Source of the DNA: Flavobacterium inviolabile
GTDB taxonomy: Bacteria; Bacteroidota; Bacteroidia; Flavobacteriales; Flavobacteriaceae
Assembly: GCF_013389455.1 (NCBI RefSeq)
Contig: NZ_CP058278.1
Span: 3,472,001 to 3,536,000 of the forward strand
Reading direction: 5' to 3'
DNA: 64,000 nucleotides
The notes beneath the pieces are model-generated. The model was given only the letters and a program-made list of their open reading frames with translations, made no database searches and had not been told where the DNA came from. Positions 47,729 through 56,295 of this stretch are shown one piece after another. Each line of letters begins with the position of its first letter. Position 1 is the first letter of the stretch. The position numbers and the translations under genes are program-made.

Positions 47729-49114
47729 TTAGTGTATAGCGTTCAGTAAAATGTTCAGATCGCCCATAGCGGCCGCTTTGATCCATAAGGCCTGCCAAAT
47801 ATTGTTCTGTGCGATTTCATACTCGATTTCTGCTCTGTTGAGCATATAGAATGCCTGGGTCAAATCGACAATGGTTGTTAGTCCGTTGTCGTACAAAGCC
47901 GTATGCTGACGATAAGCATCGTCTGCCGCTTTTACCTGGGTTTTCGTTTCTTCAAAATTCTCAAGGGCATTTTTGAGTTTATCGGCTGCCCATAACTGCT
48001 GCGCTTTAAGCTCCTGCTGCGTATAATCGTATTCCTTTTGCAGGGATTCCGTTATGAATTTTTGTTCCCGTATTTTCGAAGATTGCCGGTACAGGCTGGT
48101 CAGGTTCCAGCTCATCGTCAGCCCTACAATATAGTTGCTGCGGTCGATCCCTGCGCCATCCGAATAGGTTTTGGAAAAAGCGCTGTTATCCTGTACATAA
48201 TTCCAATTAAAACCCGAACCGCGTCCCTGCAATACCCCAAATGCGGCAAGCGTGGGAAGTCCCAAAGCCGATTGCAGTTTTTCCTGCTGCCCGCTTTTTG
48301 TAACAACACTTTTTTGCCATTCAAGTACCGGGTGCGCCGTTAGGTCTAACGCTGTTTCCGATGCAAAAAGCGGCATCGTAGTGGTAAAAACACTGTCCAG
48401 TTGGTAATGCGCATACTCCTCACCCAGCATGACCGCCAAGGTTTTGGAATATTCCAGCTCCATGTCAAACGCTTTTATCCTCGCCGACTGTGCATTGGCT
48501 ACTTCAGCTTTGGCAACCGAAAAGTCTACACCGGGAATCAATCCGCTGTTCGCACGGCTTTCGGTCGTTTCGGCAACAACTTTGGCCCGTTCCAGGTTTT
48601 TCTCCTGTACATACTTGATGCGCTGTGCTGCCAAAAGATTAAAATAGGCAGCGCCTACTTTGACTTTATGCTGAAACTTGGTTTGTTCTAAGTCCTTGTT
48701 TGCTACACTTTCATCTGCTTTTGCAATGGCAACCTGGTTTTTGAGTTTGCCGAAAGTAAAGAGATTCCAGTTTACATTGGCTAAATAAAGTGATCCGAAA
48801 GCGGCATTCCAGTTTTGTTCGGCCAGCGGCATGGATGTCGAGGCGACTCCCAAACCGCCATAGCCATATAAAGGTCCGTTTTGGGCATTAATAGTCCCGA
48901 AACTTTGTTGGGCTACCAGGGTCAGATCTGGTAAATACTGACTTTTTTGATACTGTATCGTTTGTTTTGAAGCTTTTTGTACCGCTTCTTTGGCTTTTAT
49001 TTTTTCGAAATTCTGAACAGAACGTTCAAGCGCATCAGCCAGTTTTGTGGTTTGTCCCTGGACGGATCCTGCGACAAAGCATAGCACTGACCATGCAAAG
49101 AATTGCATTTTCAT
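47729..49114 (-). CDS. TolC-family outer-membrane efflux channel
   Basis: This 461-residue protein has a signal peptide (MKMQFFAWSVLCFVAGSVQG) and two repeats of coiled-coil helices with barrel strands (SVQNFEKIKAKEAVQKASKQ, ARIKAFDMELEYSKTLAVML, RAEIEYEIAQNNIWQALWIK). It forms the exit duct for the RND pump encoded next to it. It is the second gene of the operon, 76 bp after the HYC_CC_PP-like gene. Confidence 0.93.
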   Translation of the reverse strand: MKMQFFAWSVLCFVAGSVQGQTTKLADALERSVQNFEKIKAKEAVQKASKQTIQYQKSQYLPDLTLVAQQSFGTINAQNGPLYGYGGLGVASTSMPLAEQNWNAAFGSLYLANVNWNLFTFGKLKNQVAIAKADESVANKDLEQTKFQHKVKVGAAYFNLLAAQRIKYVQEKNLERAKVVAETTESRANSGLIPGVDFSVAKAEVANAQSARIKAFDMELEYSKTLAVMLGEEYAHYQLDSVFTTTMPLFASETALDLTAHPVLEWQKSVVTKSGQQEKLQSALGLPTLAAFGVLQGRGSGFNWNYVQDNSAFSKTYSDGAGIDRSNYIVGLTMSWNLTSLYRQSSKIREQKFITESLQKEYDYTQQELKAQQLWAADKLKNALENFEETKTQVKAADDAYRQHTALYDNGLTTIVDLTQAFYMLNRAEIEYEIAQNNIWQALWIKAAAMGDLNILLNAIH

Positions 49115-49190
49115 ACATGATTATTTAAAATTAAACAATAGAAATTCGGTGGTAAATACCGGAAATACCACGCAATTCAATTGTTAACAA

Positions 49191-49610
49191 TCAAATACGG
49201 TAAACGCAATAAAAAATATAGAGGGGATTGGCAGGAAGGGGTTTGGAGTGATAAACGAACTTTGGGGTCGCTGTTGTTTCAACAGTTACTGCCGGTTCGA
49301 ACACAGCTCCGAAAAAACGGTGCGGTACTGCCTCACCTAAGTATTTATGGCTGACATCTAACTGTTTTGCCAATACCGTTTTTTCATTCAGCTTAAATTC
49401 CTGCTGCGCTTTTTTACAACAATCCTTCTGGTGTTTTTTGTTGTTCTTAATACAGTGCGGACAATTTTCGGCTGTTGGATTGTTTTCCTGATGTAACGTG
49501 ATGTTTTGCGTTACTCCTTTACATAAATGCGAATAGGTAGTAAATCCGGAGGATACTACCATATATAAAGTGGCTAAAAACAGGAGAACTATTCTTTTCA
49601 ATTTTCGCAA
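49191..49610 (-). CDS. HYC_CC_PP-family exported protein
   Basis: This 139-residue protein has a signal peptide/anchor (MRKLKRIVLLFLATLYMVVS). It contains the Cys/His groups that define the family: SHLCKG, CPHC at about 62-65, KDCCKK at about 74-79, and the two-residue PLPANPLY near the end. The C-terminus is FYCVYRI. The family is frequent in Bacteroidota directly upstream of metal or multidrug RND operons and probably binds metal in the periplasm, though no role is proven. It is the first gene of the operon. Confidence 0.88.
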   Translation of the reverse strand: MRKLKRIVLLFLATLYMVVSSGFTTYSHLCKGVTQNITLHQENNPTAENCPHCIKNNKKHQKDCCKKAQQEFKLNEKTVLAKQLDVSHKYLGEAVPHRFFGAVFEPAVTVETTATPKFVYHSKPLPANPLYIFYCVYRI

Positions 49611-49793
49611 TTATCGGTTCACAAAGCTACTGTTATTTATCCTGTTCTCTTTTTACTAATCACGCTTCTGTTTATACGATTCGGACATTTACCGGATCAA
49701 AACAGCAACATTACTACTTAAAACAGACATATTTCACTTTCACTCTTGTCCATATCACGCCCTGATCCGGTGCTGCCATACCGGCAAAAAAAA

Positions 49794-49818
49794 TACTGCT
49801 CCGAAACCCGAAGCAGTA
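49794..49818 (-). terminator. terminator of the H1-like gene
   Basis: TACTGCT (49794-49800) pairs with AGCAGTA (49812-49818), extended by CCG/CCG-type pairs, and is followed in the minus sense by eight U. It is 25 bp after the stop at 49843. Confidence 0.85.
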
Positions 49819-49842
49819 CACGATCATTATAAAATAAATGAA

Positions 49843-50019
49843 TTATTTTTTTGATTCTTCTACAGATACTTTTCTGAATTCTTTTAAAAGTTTGCTTAAT
49901 TCTAAAGCTGACTTACGGGCTCTTGTTCCGGCTGCTTTATTTCCTTTTTCTACTTGAATTTCAGATTCAGCTTTGAATGTCTCAATTTCGGCGTTGATTT
50001 TAACTAATAAGTCTTTCAT
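49843..50019 (-). CDS. histone H1-like small basic protein (58 residues)
   Basis: From the ATG at 50019 the product begins MKDLLVKINAEIETFKAESE and ends KEFRKVSVEESKK. It is the short Bacteroidota histone H1-like type, with a helical, Lys-rich sequence and the motif GNKAAGTRARKSALELSKLL. It is probably a DNA-binding nucleoid protein. The gene is monocistronic, has its own terminator, and is followed convergently by the metal operon 180 bp away. The length and composition match the family closely. Confidence 0.9.
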   Translation of the reverse strand: MKDLLVKINAEIETFKAESEIQVEKGNKAAGTRARKSALELSKLLKEFRKVSVEESKK

Positions 50020-50221
50020 GATAATATATTAAAATTAAGCTGCAAAAATACTAATTCCTCTTAATTCACGGGCTATTGAAAGGAATTATCTCCTAATTTA
50101 TTTAGCATCATACGGCTATCAAACAATAACTTTTACAGTAAGCAGCCGGCACGATATTCAACTTGTCGGTATTTTAAAACAGCAACCGCTTCTTTTACAG
50201 CATGCTACCGTAAAAATAAAA

Positions 50222-50247
50222 GAGAGGGAATGCAAACGTCCCCTCTC
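50222..50247 (-). terminator. orphan hairpin with a U-rich tail
   Basis: GAGAGGG (50222-50228) pairs with CCCTCTC (50241-50247). In the minus sense it is followed by UUUUAUUUUUA. There is no minus-strand gene within 630 bp upstream of it, so it may end an unannotated small RNA or act in the H1 leader. Confidence 0.4.
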
Positions 50248-50378
50248 CTTCTGCAAGGAAGTAATAATTTACTTAAGATTACTTTCAATTCACTTGTAAA
50301 CGCCCTACCAATCAAATTAAACAACTTCACAAAATTCTTGGCAAGTAATAATCTTTGTTTTCAATTTAACCGATAATT

Positions 50379-50435
50379 ATGACTACAACATTATTAGCAC
50401 TGTCATTGGCTTTTGCTTCCTTTTTTGTTAACTAA
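50379..50435 (+). CDS. possible 18-residue hydrophobic peptide
   Basis: The open frame from ATG to TAA reads MTTTLLALSLAFASFFVN. The sequence is hydrophobic and Bacteroidota-like, but the frame is very short and the RNA evidence is absent. It could be a chance frame. Confidence 0.2.
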   Translation: MTTTLLALSLAFASFFVN

Positions 50436-50824
50436 CTGTTTTTAATTCAATAACGACACGGCGACATCCGTTTCAATTATCTACGTTCCTAAATCTATTT
50501 ACACTTTTTAAACAATCATTTTCTTTAAAAAAGCTATCGCTAAGCTTTTTTCCCTTCCTGATACTTTCACCCTTTTTTAGCATTTCTACAGCTTTAGTTT
50601 CAGCATCAGGACACTACAAATGGAGAAAAAATAATGCTGAAAACAAAAAATTACACTACACAATTATACTCAATCCGGAAACTTTTTTTTGAACCCTTAT
50701 CTATACAGATATCCCAGCCCGCAAGTGTTTTGAGGCGAGTGATACTCAAAAAATGTTTTGTGTACAATTGCGTAGGATGGAACCGGAAAAGGACTGTTTA
50801 ATGGTGCTAATATGCGGCATTAAA

Positions 50825-50852
50825 AAACCGCCTCTTTTAGAAAAGGCGGTTT
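50825..50852 (-). terminator. ars operon terminator
   Basis: AAACCGCCT (50825-50833) pairs with AGGCGGTTT (50844-50852) with a 10-nt loop. A run of U follows in the minus sense. It lies 26 bp after the arsC stop at 50878. Confidence 0.88.
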
Positions 50853-50877
50853 GCTTTGAAAAATATCGTGTGCTGTT

Positions 50878-51306
50878 TTAATCCGTTTTTAGATTGTCCT
50901 GAACAAATTGCCAGCAGTATTCTTTAATACTTTGTCTTACTTCCCGAAATTGCCGGTGTATCTCCGGAAGCGTTCCGGTAGCCTGAGCCGGATCGGGAAA
51001 GTTCTGGTGCAGCTTTTGCGCTTTTGTCGGGAAAAACGGGCAGCGTTCTTTTGCATTATCACAAACGGTAATTACAAAATCGAAAGCGATGCCGGCATAT
51101 TCATCAATACTATTTGATGTATGCCCGCTGATATCCACACCGTCTTCTTTCATTATGGCAATAGCCAAAGGGTTCACACCGTGGGTTTCCACGCCTGCAC
51201 TGTAAATTTCGGCAGTATTGCCTGCAAAATGACGTAAATAACCTTCTGCCATCTGGCTTCTGCAACTATTACCGGTGCAGAGTATGAGTACTTTTTTTGG
51301 GGTCAT
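50878..51306 (-). CDS. arsC: arsenate reductase, thioredoxin-coupled (LMW-PTP type)
   Basis: This 142-residue cytoplasmic enzyme reduces arsenate to arsenite. The P-loop C-x5-R (C10, R16; LCTGNSCRSQ) and the redox pair C82 and C89 (TVCDNAKERC) match the pI258-type ArsC positions exactly. It overlaps the Acr3 gene by 38 bp at the operon's 3' end, so the proteins are coupled in expression. The reducing partner would be thioredoxin. Confidence 0.95.
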   Translation of the reverse strand: MTPKKVLILCTGNSCRSQMAEGYLRHFAGNTAEIYSAGVETHGVNPLAIAIMKEDGVDISGHTSNSIDEYAGIAFDFVITVCDNAKERCPFFPTKAQKLHQNFPDPAQATGTLPEIHRQFREVRQSIKEYCWQFVQDNLKTD

Positions 51307-52333
51307 AAAATTGTTTTTTAAGGTATAAACTTGTTCGGACTAACAGGATCAAGACGGGAACTTCTATCAAAGGCCCGATAACGCCAGCAAAGGCTTGCGG
51401 AGAATGGATTCCAAACACACCTATGGCTACAGCGATAGCGAGTTCGAAGTTGTTTCCTGTTGCGGTAAACGCCACGGCAGCATTTTTATCGTAAGGAATG
51501 CCAAAAGCTTTGCCGGTAAAAAAACTGATCAGGAACATCAGTACAAAATAGAGCAGCAAAGGGATGCTCACTTTAATTACGTCTTTGGGAAGTGCTAAAA
51601 AAGCTTCTCCTTTCAGGCTGAACATCAATACAATTGTAAACAACAGTGCATAGAGCGTAAAGGGACTTATAAAAGGCAGGAACCGGTTTTGAAACCAGTG
51701 TTTTCCTTTCATTTTTATACAAGTGTACCGGCTTAAAAAACCAAGTACAAAAGGCAATCCCAGGTACAGCAATACGCTTTCGGTTACATCCCGCATCGGA
51801 ACCGCAATATTAAAGCTACCGATTCCTAATTTTTCCGGTAGCACATTCAGAAACAGCCATACATAAAAACTATAGGAAAAAATCTGAAAAATACTGTTTA
51901 AAGCAATTAGTAAAGCGGCATATTCCCTATTGCCTTTTGCCAGATCGTTCCAGACAATGACCATCGCAATACACCTGGCTAACCCGATTAATATCAGGCC
52001 GGTCATATAGGCCGGTTCATCCCGCAGCAGTATGACTGCCAAGGTGAACATCAGTAATGGTCCGACTATCCAATTGAGTATCAAAGAAACGGATAATACC
52101 GTTTTGTTCTTAATCGCTTTCGGCAATAAGCCATACTCTACTTTTGTCAGCGGCGGATAAAGCATTAACAGCAAACCTATTGCCAGCGGAATATTGGTAG
52201 TTCCCCAGGACAGGCTGTCGATTAGCGTGGTTATACCCGGAAAGATATTCCCCAACAGTATACCGAAAAGCATTGCCAGAAAAATCCACAGGGTCAGATA
52301 CCGGTCTAAAAAACGAAGTTTGGTCTGCATCAC
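51269..52333 (-). CDS. acr3: ACR3-family arsenite efflux transporter
   Basis: This 354-residue integral membrane protein has about ten helices. The conserved Cys of the family sits in LIGLARCIAMVIVW (C121), and further conserved helices include AVAFTATGNNFELAIAVAIG near residue 300. It exports arsenite from the cytoplasm. The start is fixed by the spacing of 9 bp from the DUF6428 gene. The 3' end overlaps arsC in another frame. Confidence 0.95.
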   Translation of the reverse strand: MMQTKLRFLDRYLTLWIFLAMLFGILLGNIFPGITTLIDSLSWGTTNIPLAIGLLLMLYPPLTKVEYGLLPKAIKNKTVLSVSLILNWIVGPLLMFTLAVILLRDEPAYMTGLILIGLARCIAMVIVWNDLAKGNREYAALLIALNSIFQIFSYSFYVWLFLNVLPEKLGIGSFNIAVPMRDVTESVLLYLGLPFVLGFLSRYTCIKMKGKHWFQNRFLPFISPFTLYALLFTIVLMFSLKGEAFLALPKDVIKVSIPLLLYFVLMFLISFFTGKAFGIPYDKNAAVAFTATGNNFELAIAVAIGVFGIHSPQAFAGVIGPLIEVPVLILLVRTSLYLKKQFYDPKKSTHTLHR

Positions 52334-52342
52334 GGGTTCTAA

Positions 52343-52816
52343 TTAGCAGCATCCGGAATCCGGAAAACAACAGGCAGCTGTTCCGGAATGGATTTCTGAA
52401 AGTTTTATTTTTGTTTTTTGCGGCGGTATTCCGCAGGCATCGTTGGCCAGACAGGCCGTTGTTTTATTTTTCAGTATAAAATTGTTCCCGTTAAAATCAA
52501 GATCATATTTTCCGATCGTTTCACTTTGGTATTCCACTTCAATTTCCAGGTCTTCCATTTGTAGTTTTGCTTCGGAAAGTTCTATAATATGAAGCAGTTT
52601 AGCCGGTTTTAAACGGTGTTCATAATCATCAGCATCCCATAACTGGAAGTTGGCTACTTTTTCATGACGAACGGTACCGCCGCAATCTATAAAGTGGCGG
52701 GTAATGATTCCTACTTCTGTTACATGAAAGTGCTCGGGTACAAAACTTCCGTTTTCGAGCTGAAAAGCGACATTATCCAATGCCGGCAGCATTTCTTTTA
52801 CTTGTGATAGTTTCAT
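52343..52816 (-). CDS. DUF6428-family protein of the ars operon
   Basis: This 157-residue cytoplasmic protein is frequently found between arsR and acr3 in Bacteroidota. It begins MKLSQVKEMLPALDNVAFQL and shows a FVPEHFHVTEVG segment. The C-terminus is Cys-rich (SGTAACCFPDSGCC), which suggests arsenite or metal binding. The exact role is not known. It has its own operator-like palindrome 27-42 bp upstream. Confidence 0.88.
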   Translation of the reverse strand: MKLSQVKEMLPALDNVAFQLENGSFVPEHFHVTEVGIITRHFIDCGGTVRHEKVANFQLWDADDYEHRLKPAKLLHIIELSEAKLQMEDLEIEVEYQSETIGKYDLDFNGNNFILKNKTTACLANDACGIPPQKTKIKLSEIHSGTAACCFPDSGCC

Positions 52817-52842
52817 AAATGGTTGTTTTATTTAATTGTAAT

Positions 52843-52858
52843 ATCGCATTATTACGAT
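52843..52858. promoter_or_regulatory. ArsR-type operator, second copy (inside the operon)
   Basis: ATCGCATTATTACGAT is an imperfect palindrome differing at only one position from the one upstream of arsR. It lies between the arsR stop and the DUF6428 start, 27 bp before the latter. Confidence 0.7.
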
Positions 52859-52878
52859 GGTTTGTTTTAAAAAAAATG

Positions 52879-53208
52879 CTAACAGCATTTTTCTATTCCT
52901 GCGTTTTCAATAAAAAAGTTATTGAGTTCGCTTTTGATCTGTTTCCAGCTCTGTTCGTCAATACAATAACAAACACTGGTTCCTTCAATATTTCCTTTTA
53001 TAATCCCGATGTTTTTCAATTCTTTCAGATGCTGGGATATCGTTGCCTGTGCCAGTCCTAACTCTCCGACCAAATCATTACAAATGCAGCTGTTTGCTTT
53101 AATGATATGCTGCAGGATCGCTATCCGCGCCGGATGGGCCAATGCTTTCAGTATGGTTGCCAGCCGGTTTTGTTCTTCGTTAAATATGTCGGATTTGGTT
53201 ACGCCCAT
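52879..53208 (-). CDS. arsR: ArsR-family metal/arsenite-sensing repressor
   Basis: This 109-residue winged-helix repressor has Cys41 and Cys43 (NSCICNDLV) on the recognition helix side and C-terminal Cys108-109 (IEKCC). Both are likely arsenite ligands. The DNA-recognition helix is AQATISQHLKELKNIGII. It is the first gene of the operon, and an operator lies 15 bp upstream of its ATG, so it is autoregulated. Confidence 0.94.
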   Translation of the reverse strand: MGVTKSDIFNEEQNRLATILKALAHPARIAILQHIIKANSCICNDLVGELGLAQATISQHLKELKNIGIIKGNIEGTSVCYCIDEQSWKQIKSELNNFFIENAGIEKCC

Positions 53209-53223
53209 TTTTACTTTTATTAC

Positions 53224-53239
53224 ATCGCAATATTACGAT
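53224..53239. promoter_or_regulatory. ArsR-type operator upstream of arsR
   Basis: ATCGCAATATTACGAT is an imperfect palindrome (one mismatched pair), 15 bp before the arsR ATG. Palindromes of the type ATCG-N8-CGAT are typical of ArsR/SmtB repressors in Bacteroidota. Confidence 0.75.
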
Positions 53240-53316
53240 AATTAATTTGATTTAAAATCAATTCCTCCTTTTTTTGGTCTGTCTTTTCCCGAATACTACT
53301 ATTTCCCGGATTGTAT

Positions 53317-54027
53317 CTATTGCTTTTCGCTGTATATTTTTAATAATGCTAAAGCCAGATTCGGTTCAATACGGGTGATTCTTCCGGTAGTAATATTCAC
53401 CCCGACACCTACATTAGCAGGCCCTATCCCTATCCCGGTCATGCCGATACCCGAAAAACTAAGGAAAGTACTGTATTCGTTTTCTCTTCTTTTAATCCAC
53501 AAAGCCATCCCGGTAAAACCGCCTTTGCTCACTTTAATTTCTTCACCGATTTTTACATCGAATACTTTAAACTGCCCGTTGCCGATTTCATATTTTTCTC
53601 CCTGAACTTTATAGCTTTGTGTTTTGTTTTCGGTGAGGTCCTGACTGCCATAAACAAAAATCTTATTTTTAGGAATGTGTATAACGTTAGCTTCAAAAAG
53701 GGCATCCTCACAAAAAAAAGTGCTCAGAATCAATTCCCCGGTGGCATTGTCTAATTTTCTAAAACTTTCAAATTTAAAAGCATTGGCACCATATTTCTGG
53801 GTTTCGCTTTTTATCTTATCAAACAGCCGGACTACATTTTTAAGTTCCCCTGTTGCTTTTACTGTAGCAATTAACCGGGCATTGGCGAGATCCGTTTTTT
53901 CCGTTAAATAAATAAACTGCCTGTACTTAGGGTCTTCAATAGAATCATTTTTCCGGAGAAACTCGATATGCTGTGAAAAAGAGTAATGTGCTAAAAAAAG
54001 TAATCCTAAAATCAGTAGTTTTTTCAT
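53317..54027 (-). CDS. exported protein, unknown function
   Basis: This 236-residue protein has a signal peptide (MKKLLILGLLFLAHYSFSQ). Residues of about 20-150 are mixed alpha/beta, and the C-terminal part is Gly-rich (ISFSGIGMTGIGIGPANVGV-like at about 195-215), perhaps a small barrel or surface patch. I do not recognise the family. It is monocistronic between the ars operon and the lipoprotein gene. Confidence 0.7.
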   Translation of the reverse strand: MKKLLILGLLFLAHYSFSQHIEFLRKNDSIEDPKYRQFIYLTEKTDLANARLIATVKATGELKNVVRLFDKIKSETQKYGANAFKFESFRKLDNATGELILSTFFCEDALFEANVIHIPKNKIFVYGSQDLTENKTQSYKVQGEKYEIGNGQFKVFDVKIGEEIKVSKGGFTGMALWIKRRENEYSTFLSFSGIGMTGIGIGPANVGVGVNITTGRITRIEPNLALALLKIYSEKQ

Positions 54028-54186
54028 CTGCTTATTATATTAATGGTACCGGAAAAAAAGCAGACTAAAATAGCGCTTTTCCCTGAAATCCCGGTTAAAA
54101 ATGGTTTTGTTTATGGAATCGAAAAAACGTTAATATGCTTTTGTTCGGAACGGTTCAGCCGATAGCTGGCAGTACACCATAAAAAA

Positions 54187-54210
54187 AGCTGAAGTTTAAA
54201 AACTCCAGCT
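54187..54210 (-). terminator. terminator of the Ala/Lys/Glu lipoprotein gene
   Basis: AGCTGAAGTT (54187-54196) pairs with AACTCCAGCT (54201-54210) with one mismatch and a 4-nt loop. A run of U follows in the minus sense. It is 22 bp after the stop at 54233. Confidence 0.8.
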
Positions 54211-54232
54211 TCTCTAATTTATTTTTTAAACA

Positions 54233-54637
54233 CTATTTTTTGGCTTTGTCCAAAGCACCTTTAGCGTCTTCTTTTACTTTTTCAGCACCAGCTTTAACAT
54301 CTTCCACTGCTTTATTGGTAGCGTCTTTTACTTCACCAGCAGCTTCTGTAGCTTTTGCTTTAGCAGCATCCCAGGCGCTTTTCGCTTTATCAACAGCTTC
54401 CTGAGCTAATTTTTCAGCAGCTTTATCGCCTTTTGCTTTAGCTTCCTCTAAGGATTTTTCAGCGGCTTTTAAATCTTCCTGCAGTTTTGTTTCCTCCGGA
54501 TTTGCTTCAGGAGCTACCTCAGGTGCCGGCGGCGGTGCTACTTCCATAGTTTCTTCTTCCGGTTTTGGCGTTTCTTTTTTACAAGATGTTGCAAATAATA
54601 ATCCGCATAATGCCAGGGTTAATGTTAGCTTTTTCAT
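54233..54637 (-). CDS. Ala/Lys/Glu-rich coiled-coil lipoprotein
   Basis: This 134-residue protein has the lipobox ATSC (Cys at about 19). The mature part is a Pro/Glu-rich linker (KPEEETMEVAPPPAPEVAPE) and then an amphipathic coiled coil of KAK/AEK heptads, resembling LEA-type or histone-like repeats (KAKATEAAGEVKDATNKAVE, EKVKEDAKGALDKAKK). It may be a spacer or stress-related envelope protein. No function is claimed. Confidence 0.8.
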   Translation of the reverse strand: MKKLTLTLALCGLLFATSCKKETPKPEEETMEVAPPPAPEVAPEANPEETKLQEDLKAAEKSLEEAKAKGDKAAEKLAQEAVDKAKSAWDAAKAKATEAAGEVKDATNKAVEDVKAGAEKVKEDAKGALDKAKK

Positions 54638-54941
54638 TGATCTATAATTTTTATGGTTTAAACTTATTCCTAAAATTATAAAAAAAATAAATCAATTCAC
54701 TTATTTTCAGTGTAAATCATTATTTTTTAATAAAAAACAAATGATAAATACTTTTTTAAGCAGCTGTTTTTAAATATTTCTTTCTCTATTCCTTAATATG
54801 CATCAACAATGGACTGCTGTTTCAAAACAGCAATGCCGGTTTCGTATATCGGATTTTTATATTTCCGGCACACTTTACTGCTTTATTCTTTTCCTGTTTC
54901 ACAATTAGTCGGTATTTTTGTGTGCTTAAAGTCCTTTCCTA
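54638..54941. other. intergenic region between divergent genes, with a TAnnTTTG element
   Basis: No gene is seen. TATTTTTG at 54913-54920 is a perfect Bacteroidota -7 element (TAnnTTTG), 22 bp before the MFS ATG. No clear -33 TTG is visible at the expected distance. Confidence 0.6.
54913..54920 (+). promoter_or_regulatory. -7 promoter element of the MFS gene
   Basis: TATTTTTG fits the TAnnTTTG consensus, with a start site expected near 54927 and the ATG at 54942. The -33 half is not clear, so this is a moderate-confidence call. Confidence 0.5.
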
Positions 54942-56120
54942 ATGATTACTAAACCTTCCCATCCAATCTACAATATTCATTTTGGTTTGGTTTGCTTAAG
55001 CTCCCTGTTATTTTCTGCCAGTTTTAACATGCTCATTCCCGAGCTGCCGGATTATCTGAGCAGTATGGGCGGAGCAGAATACAAAGGATTGATCATTGCC
55101 TTATTTACGTTAACCGCCGGGATTTCCCGACCTTTTAGCGGCAGGCTGACCGATACCTTAGGGAGAGTGCCGGTAATGGCAACCGGTTCGATAGTATGTT
55201 TTATCTGCGGCTTTTTATACCCGGTATTGGGAACCGTTTCCGGATTCCTGTTTTTACGACTGCTTCATGGTTTTTCCACCGGTTTTAAGCCTACCGCCAC
55301 CGCTGCCTATGTGGCCGATATTATTCCGCGGGAACGCTGGGGCGAAGCACTCGGTATTCACGGGCTGTGTTTTAGCACCGGAATGGCAATAGGTCCCGCC
55401 ATAGGAAGTTCCATTAAGTTATATTCGTCCATGAATATGCTGTTTTATGCTTCTTCCGTATTTGCCTTATTATCAATTCTTATTCTGATGAATATGAAAG
55501 AAACGCTTAAAAATAAAGAGCGTTTCCGGTTTTCCATTCTTAAAATATCCCGAAAAGACATTATAGCCGTAGAGGTTTTACCGGCAGCAATTGTTACCTT
55601 TTTATCTTATGTTGCCTATGGTGCCATACTGACACTGATCCCGGACTGGAGCGAACACATGGGAATTGCCAACAAAGGTTTGTTCTTTATGGTTTATACC
55701 ATTGCCTCGCTGGTTATCCGTTTTGTTGCCGGTAAGGCTTCCGATAAATACGGCCGTATCCACGTTATAAAAATCGGTCTGGTACTCCTCTTTATATCGC
55801 TCTTTGTTATCGGCTACTCCGAAAGCTTTACCGGATTAATGCTCGGATCCACCATTTACGGAGTGGCAACCGGAATCTTATCGCCGGCTTTAAATGCCTG
55901 GACGGTCGATATGAGTCATGCCGATCACCGCGGTAAAGCAATGGCTACCATGTATATTGCTTTGGAGGCCGGAATCGGACTGGGCGCCCTGTGTGCCGGT
56001 TGGTACTATCAGGACGTGATTGCTAAAATACCGGTCATTATGTATGTAACGGCTGGAATTACCGTTTTGGCACTGCTATACATGCTGCTGCGTACAAAAA
56101 CGGAACTGAAAACAGAATAA
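54942..56120 (+). CDS. major facilitator superfamily transporter
   Basis: This 392-residue protein has twelve predicted helices. The MFS motif between helices 2 and 3 is GRLTDTLGRVPVM (about 72-84), and its second-half counterpart is GKASDKYGRIHVI (about 264-276). The overall look fits drug- or sugar-efflux (AraJ-like) MFS proteins. The substrate is unknown. It is monocistronic, with a terminator immediately downstream. Confidence 0.92.
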   Translation: MITKPSHPIYNIHFGLVCLSSLLFSASFNMLIPELPDYLSSMGGAEYKGLIIALFTLTAGISRPFSGRLTDTLGRVPVMATGSIVCFICGFLYPVLGTVSGFLFLRLLHGFSTGFKPTATAAYVADIIPRERWGEALGIHGLCFSTGMAIGPAIGSSIKLYSSMNMLFYASSVFALLSILILMNMKETLKNKERFRFSILKISRKDIIAVEVLPAAIVTFLSYVAYGAILTLIPDWSEHMGIANKGLFFMVYTIASLVIRFVAGKASDKYGRIHVIKIGLVLLFISLFVIGYSESFTGLMLGSTIYGVATGILSPALNAWTVDMSHADHRGKAMATMYIALEAGIGLGALCAGWYYQDVIAKIPVIMYVTAGITVLALLYMLLRTKTELKTE

Positions 56121-56143
56121 CTATTATTTCCTGATAAAATGAT

Positions 56144-56176
56144 AACGGGCGGCTATATAGCTGCCCGTTTTTTTTT
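56144..56176 (+). terminator. terminator of the MFS gene
   Basis: AACGGGC-GGCTA pairs with TAGCT-GCCCGTT (56144-56169), followed by a run of T. It is 24 bp after the stop at 56120. Confidence 0.9.
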
Positions 56177-56295
56177 GGACAGGCACGCCTGAAAAACAGC
56201 AAATTTTCCCCGGGCTGATTTCCGTATCTTTTTGTCTGAAACTACGTTTACATAACGGACAATTGGCTTTTTTTAGAATTAAACACTACTTTTTC

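Larger units (their letters stand above)
50020..50877. other. 0.86-kb intergenic region before the arsenic operon
   Basis: No established gene is seen. It contains a GC-rich hairpin at 50222-50247, a possible 18-codon plus-strand peptide at 50379-50435 (MTTTLLALSLAFASFFVN), and the ars terminator at the right end. The rest is AT-rich. Confidence 0.5.

Noticed and set aside
47718..47798. Upstream extension of the RND permease
   Set aside because: The 27 extra residues precede the canonical first helix and overlap the TolC gene; the ATG at 47717 gives the family start.
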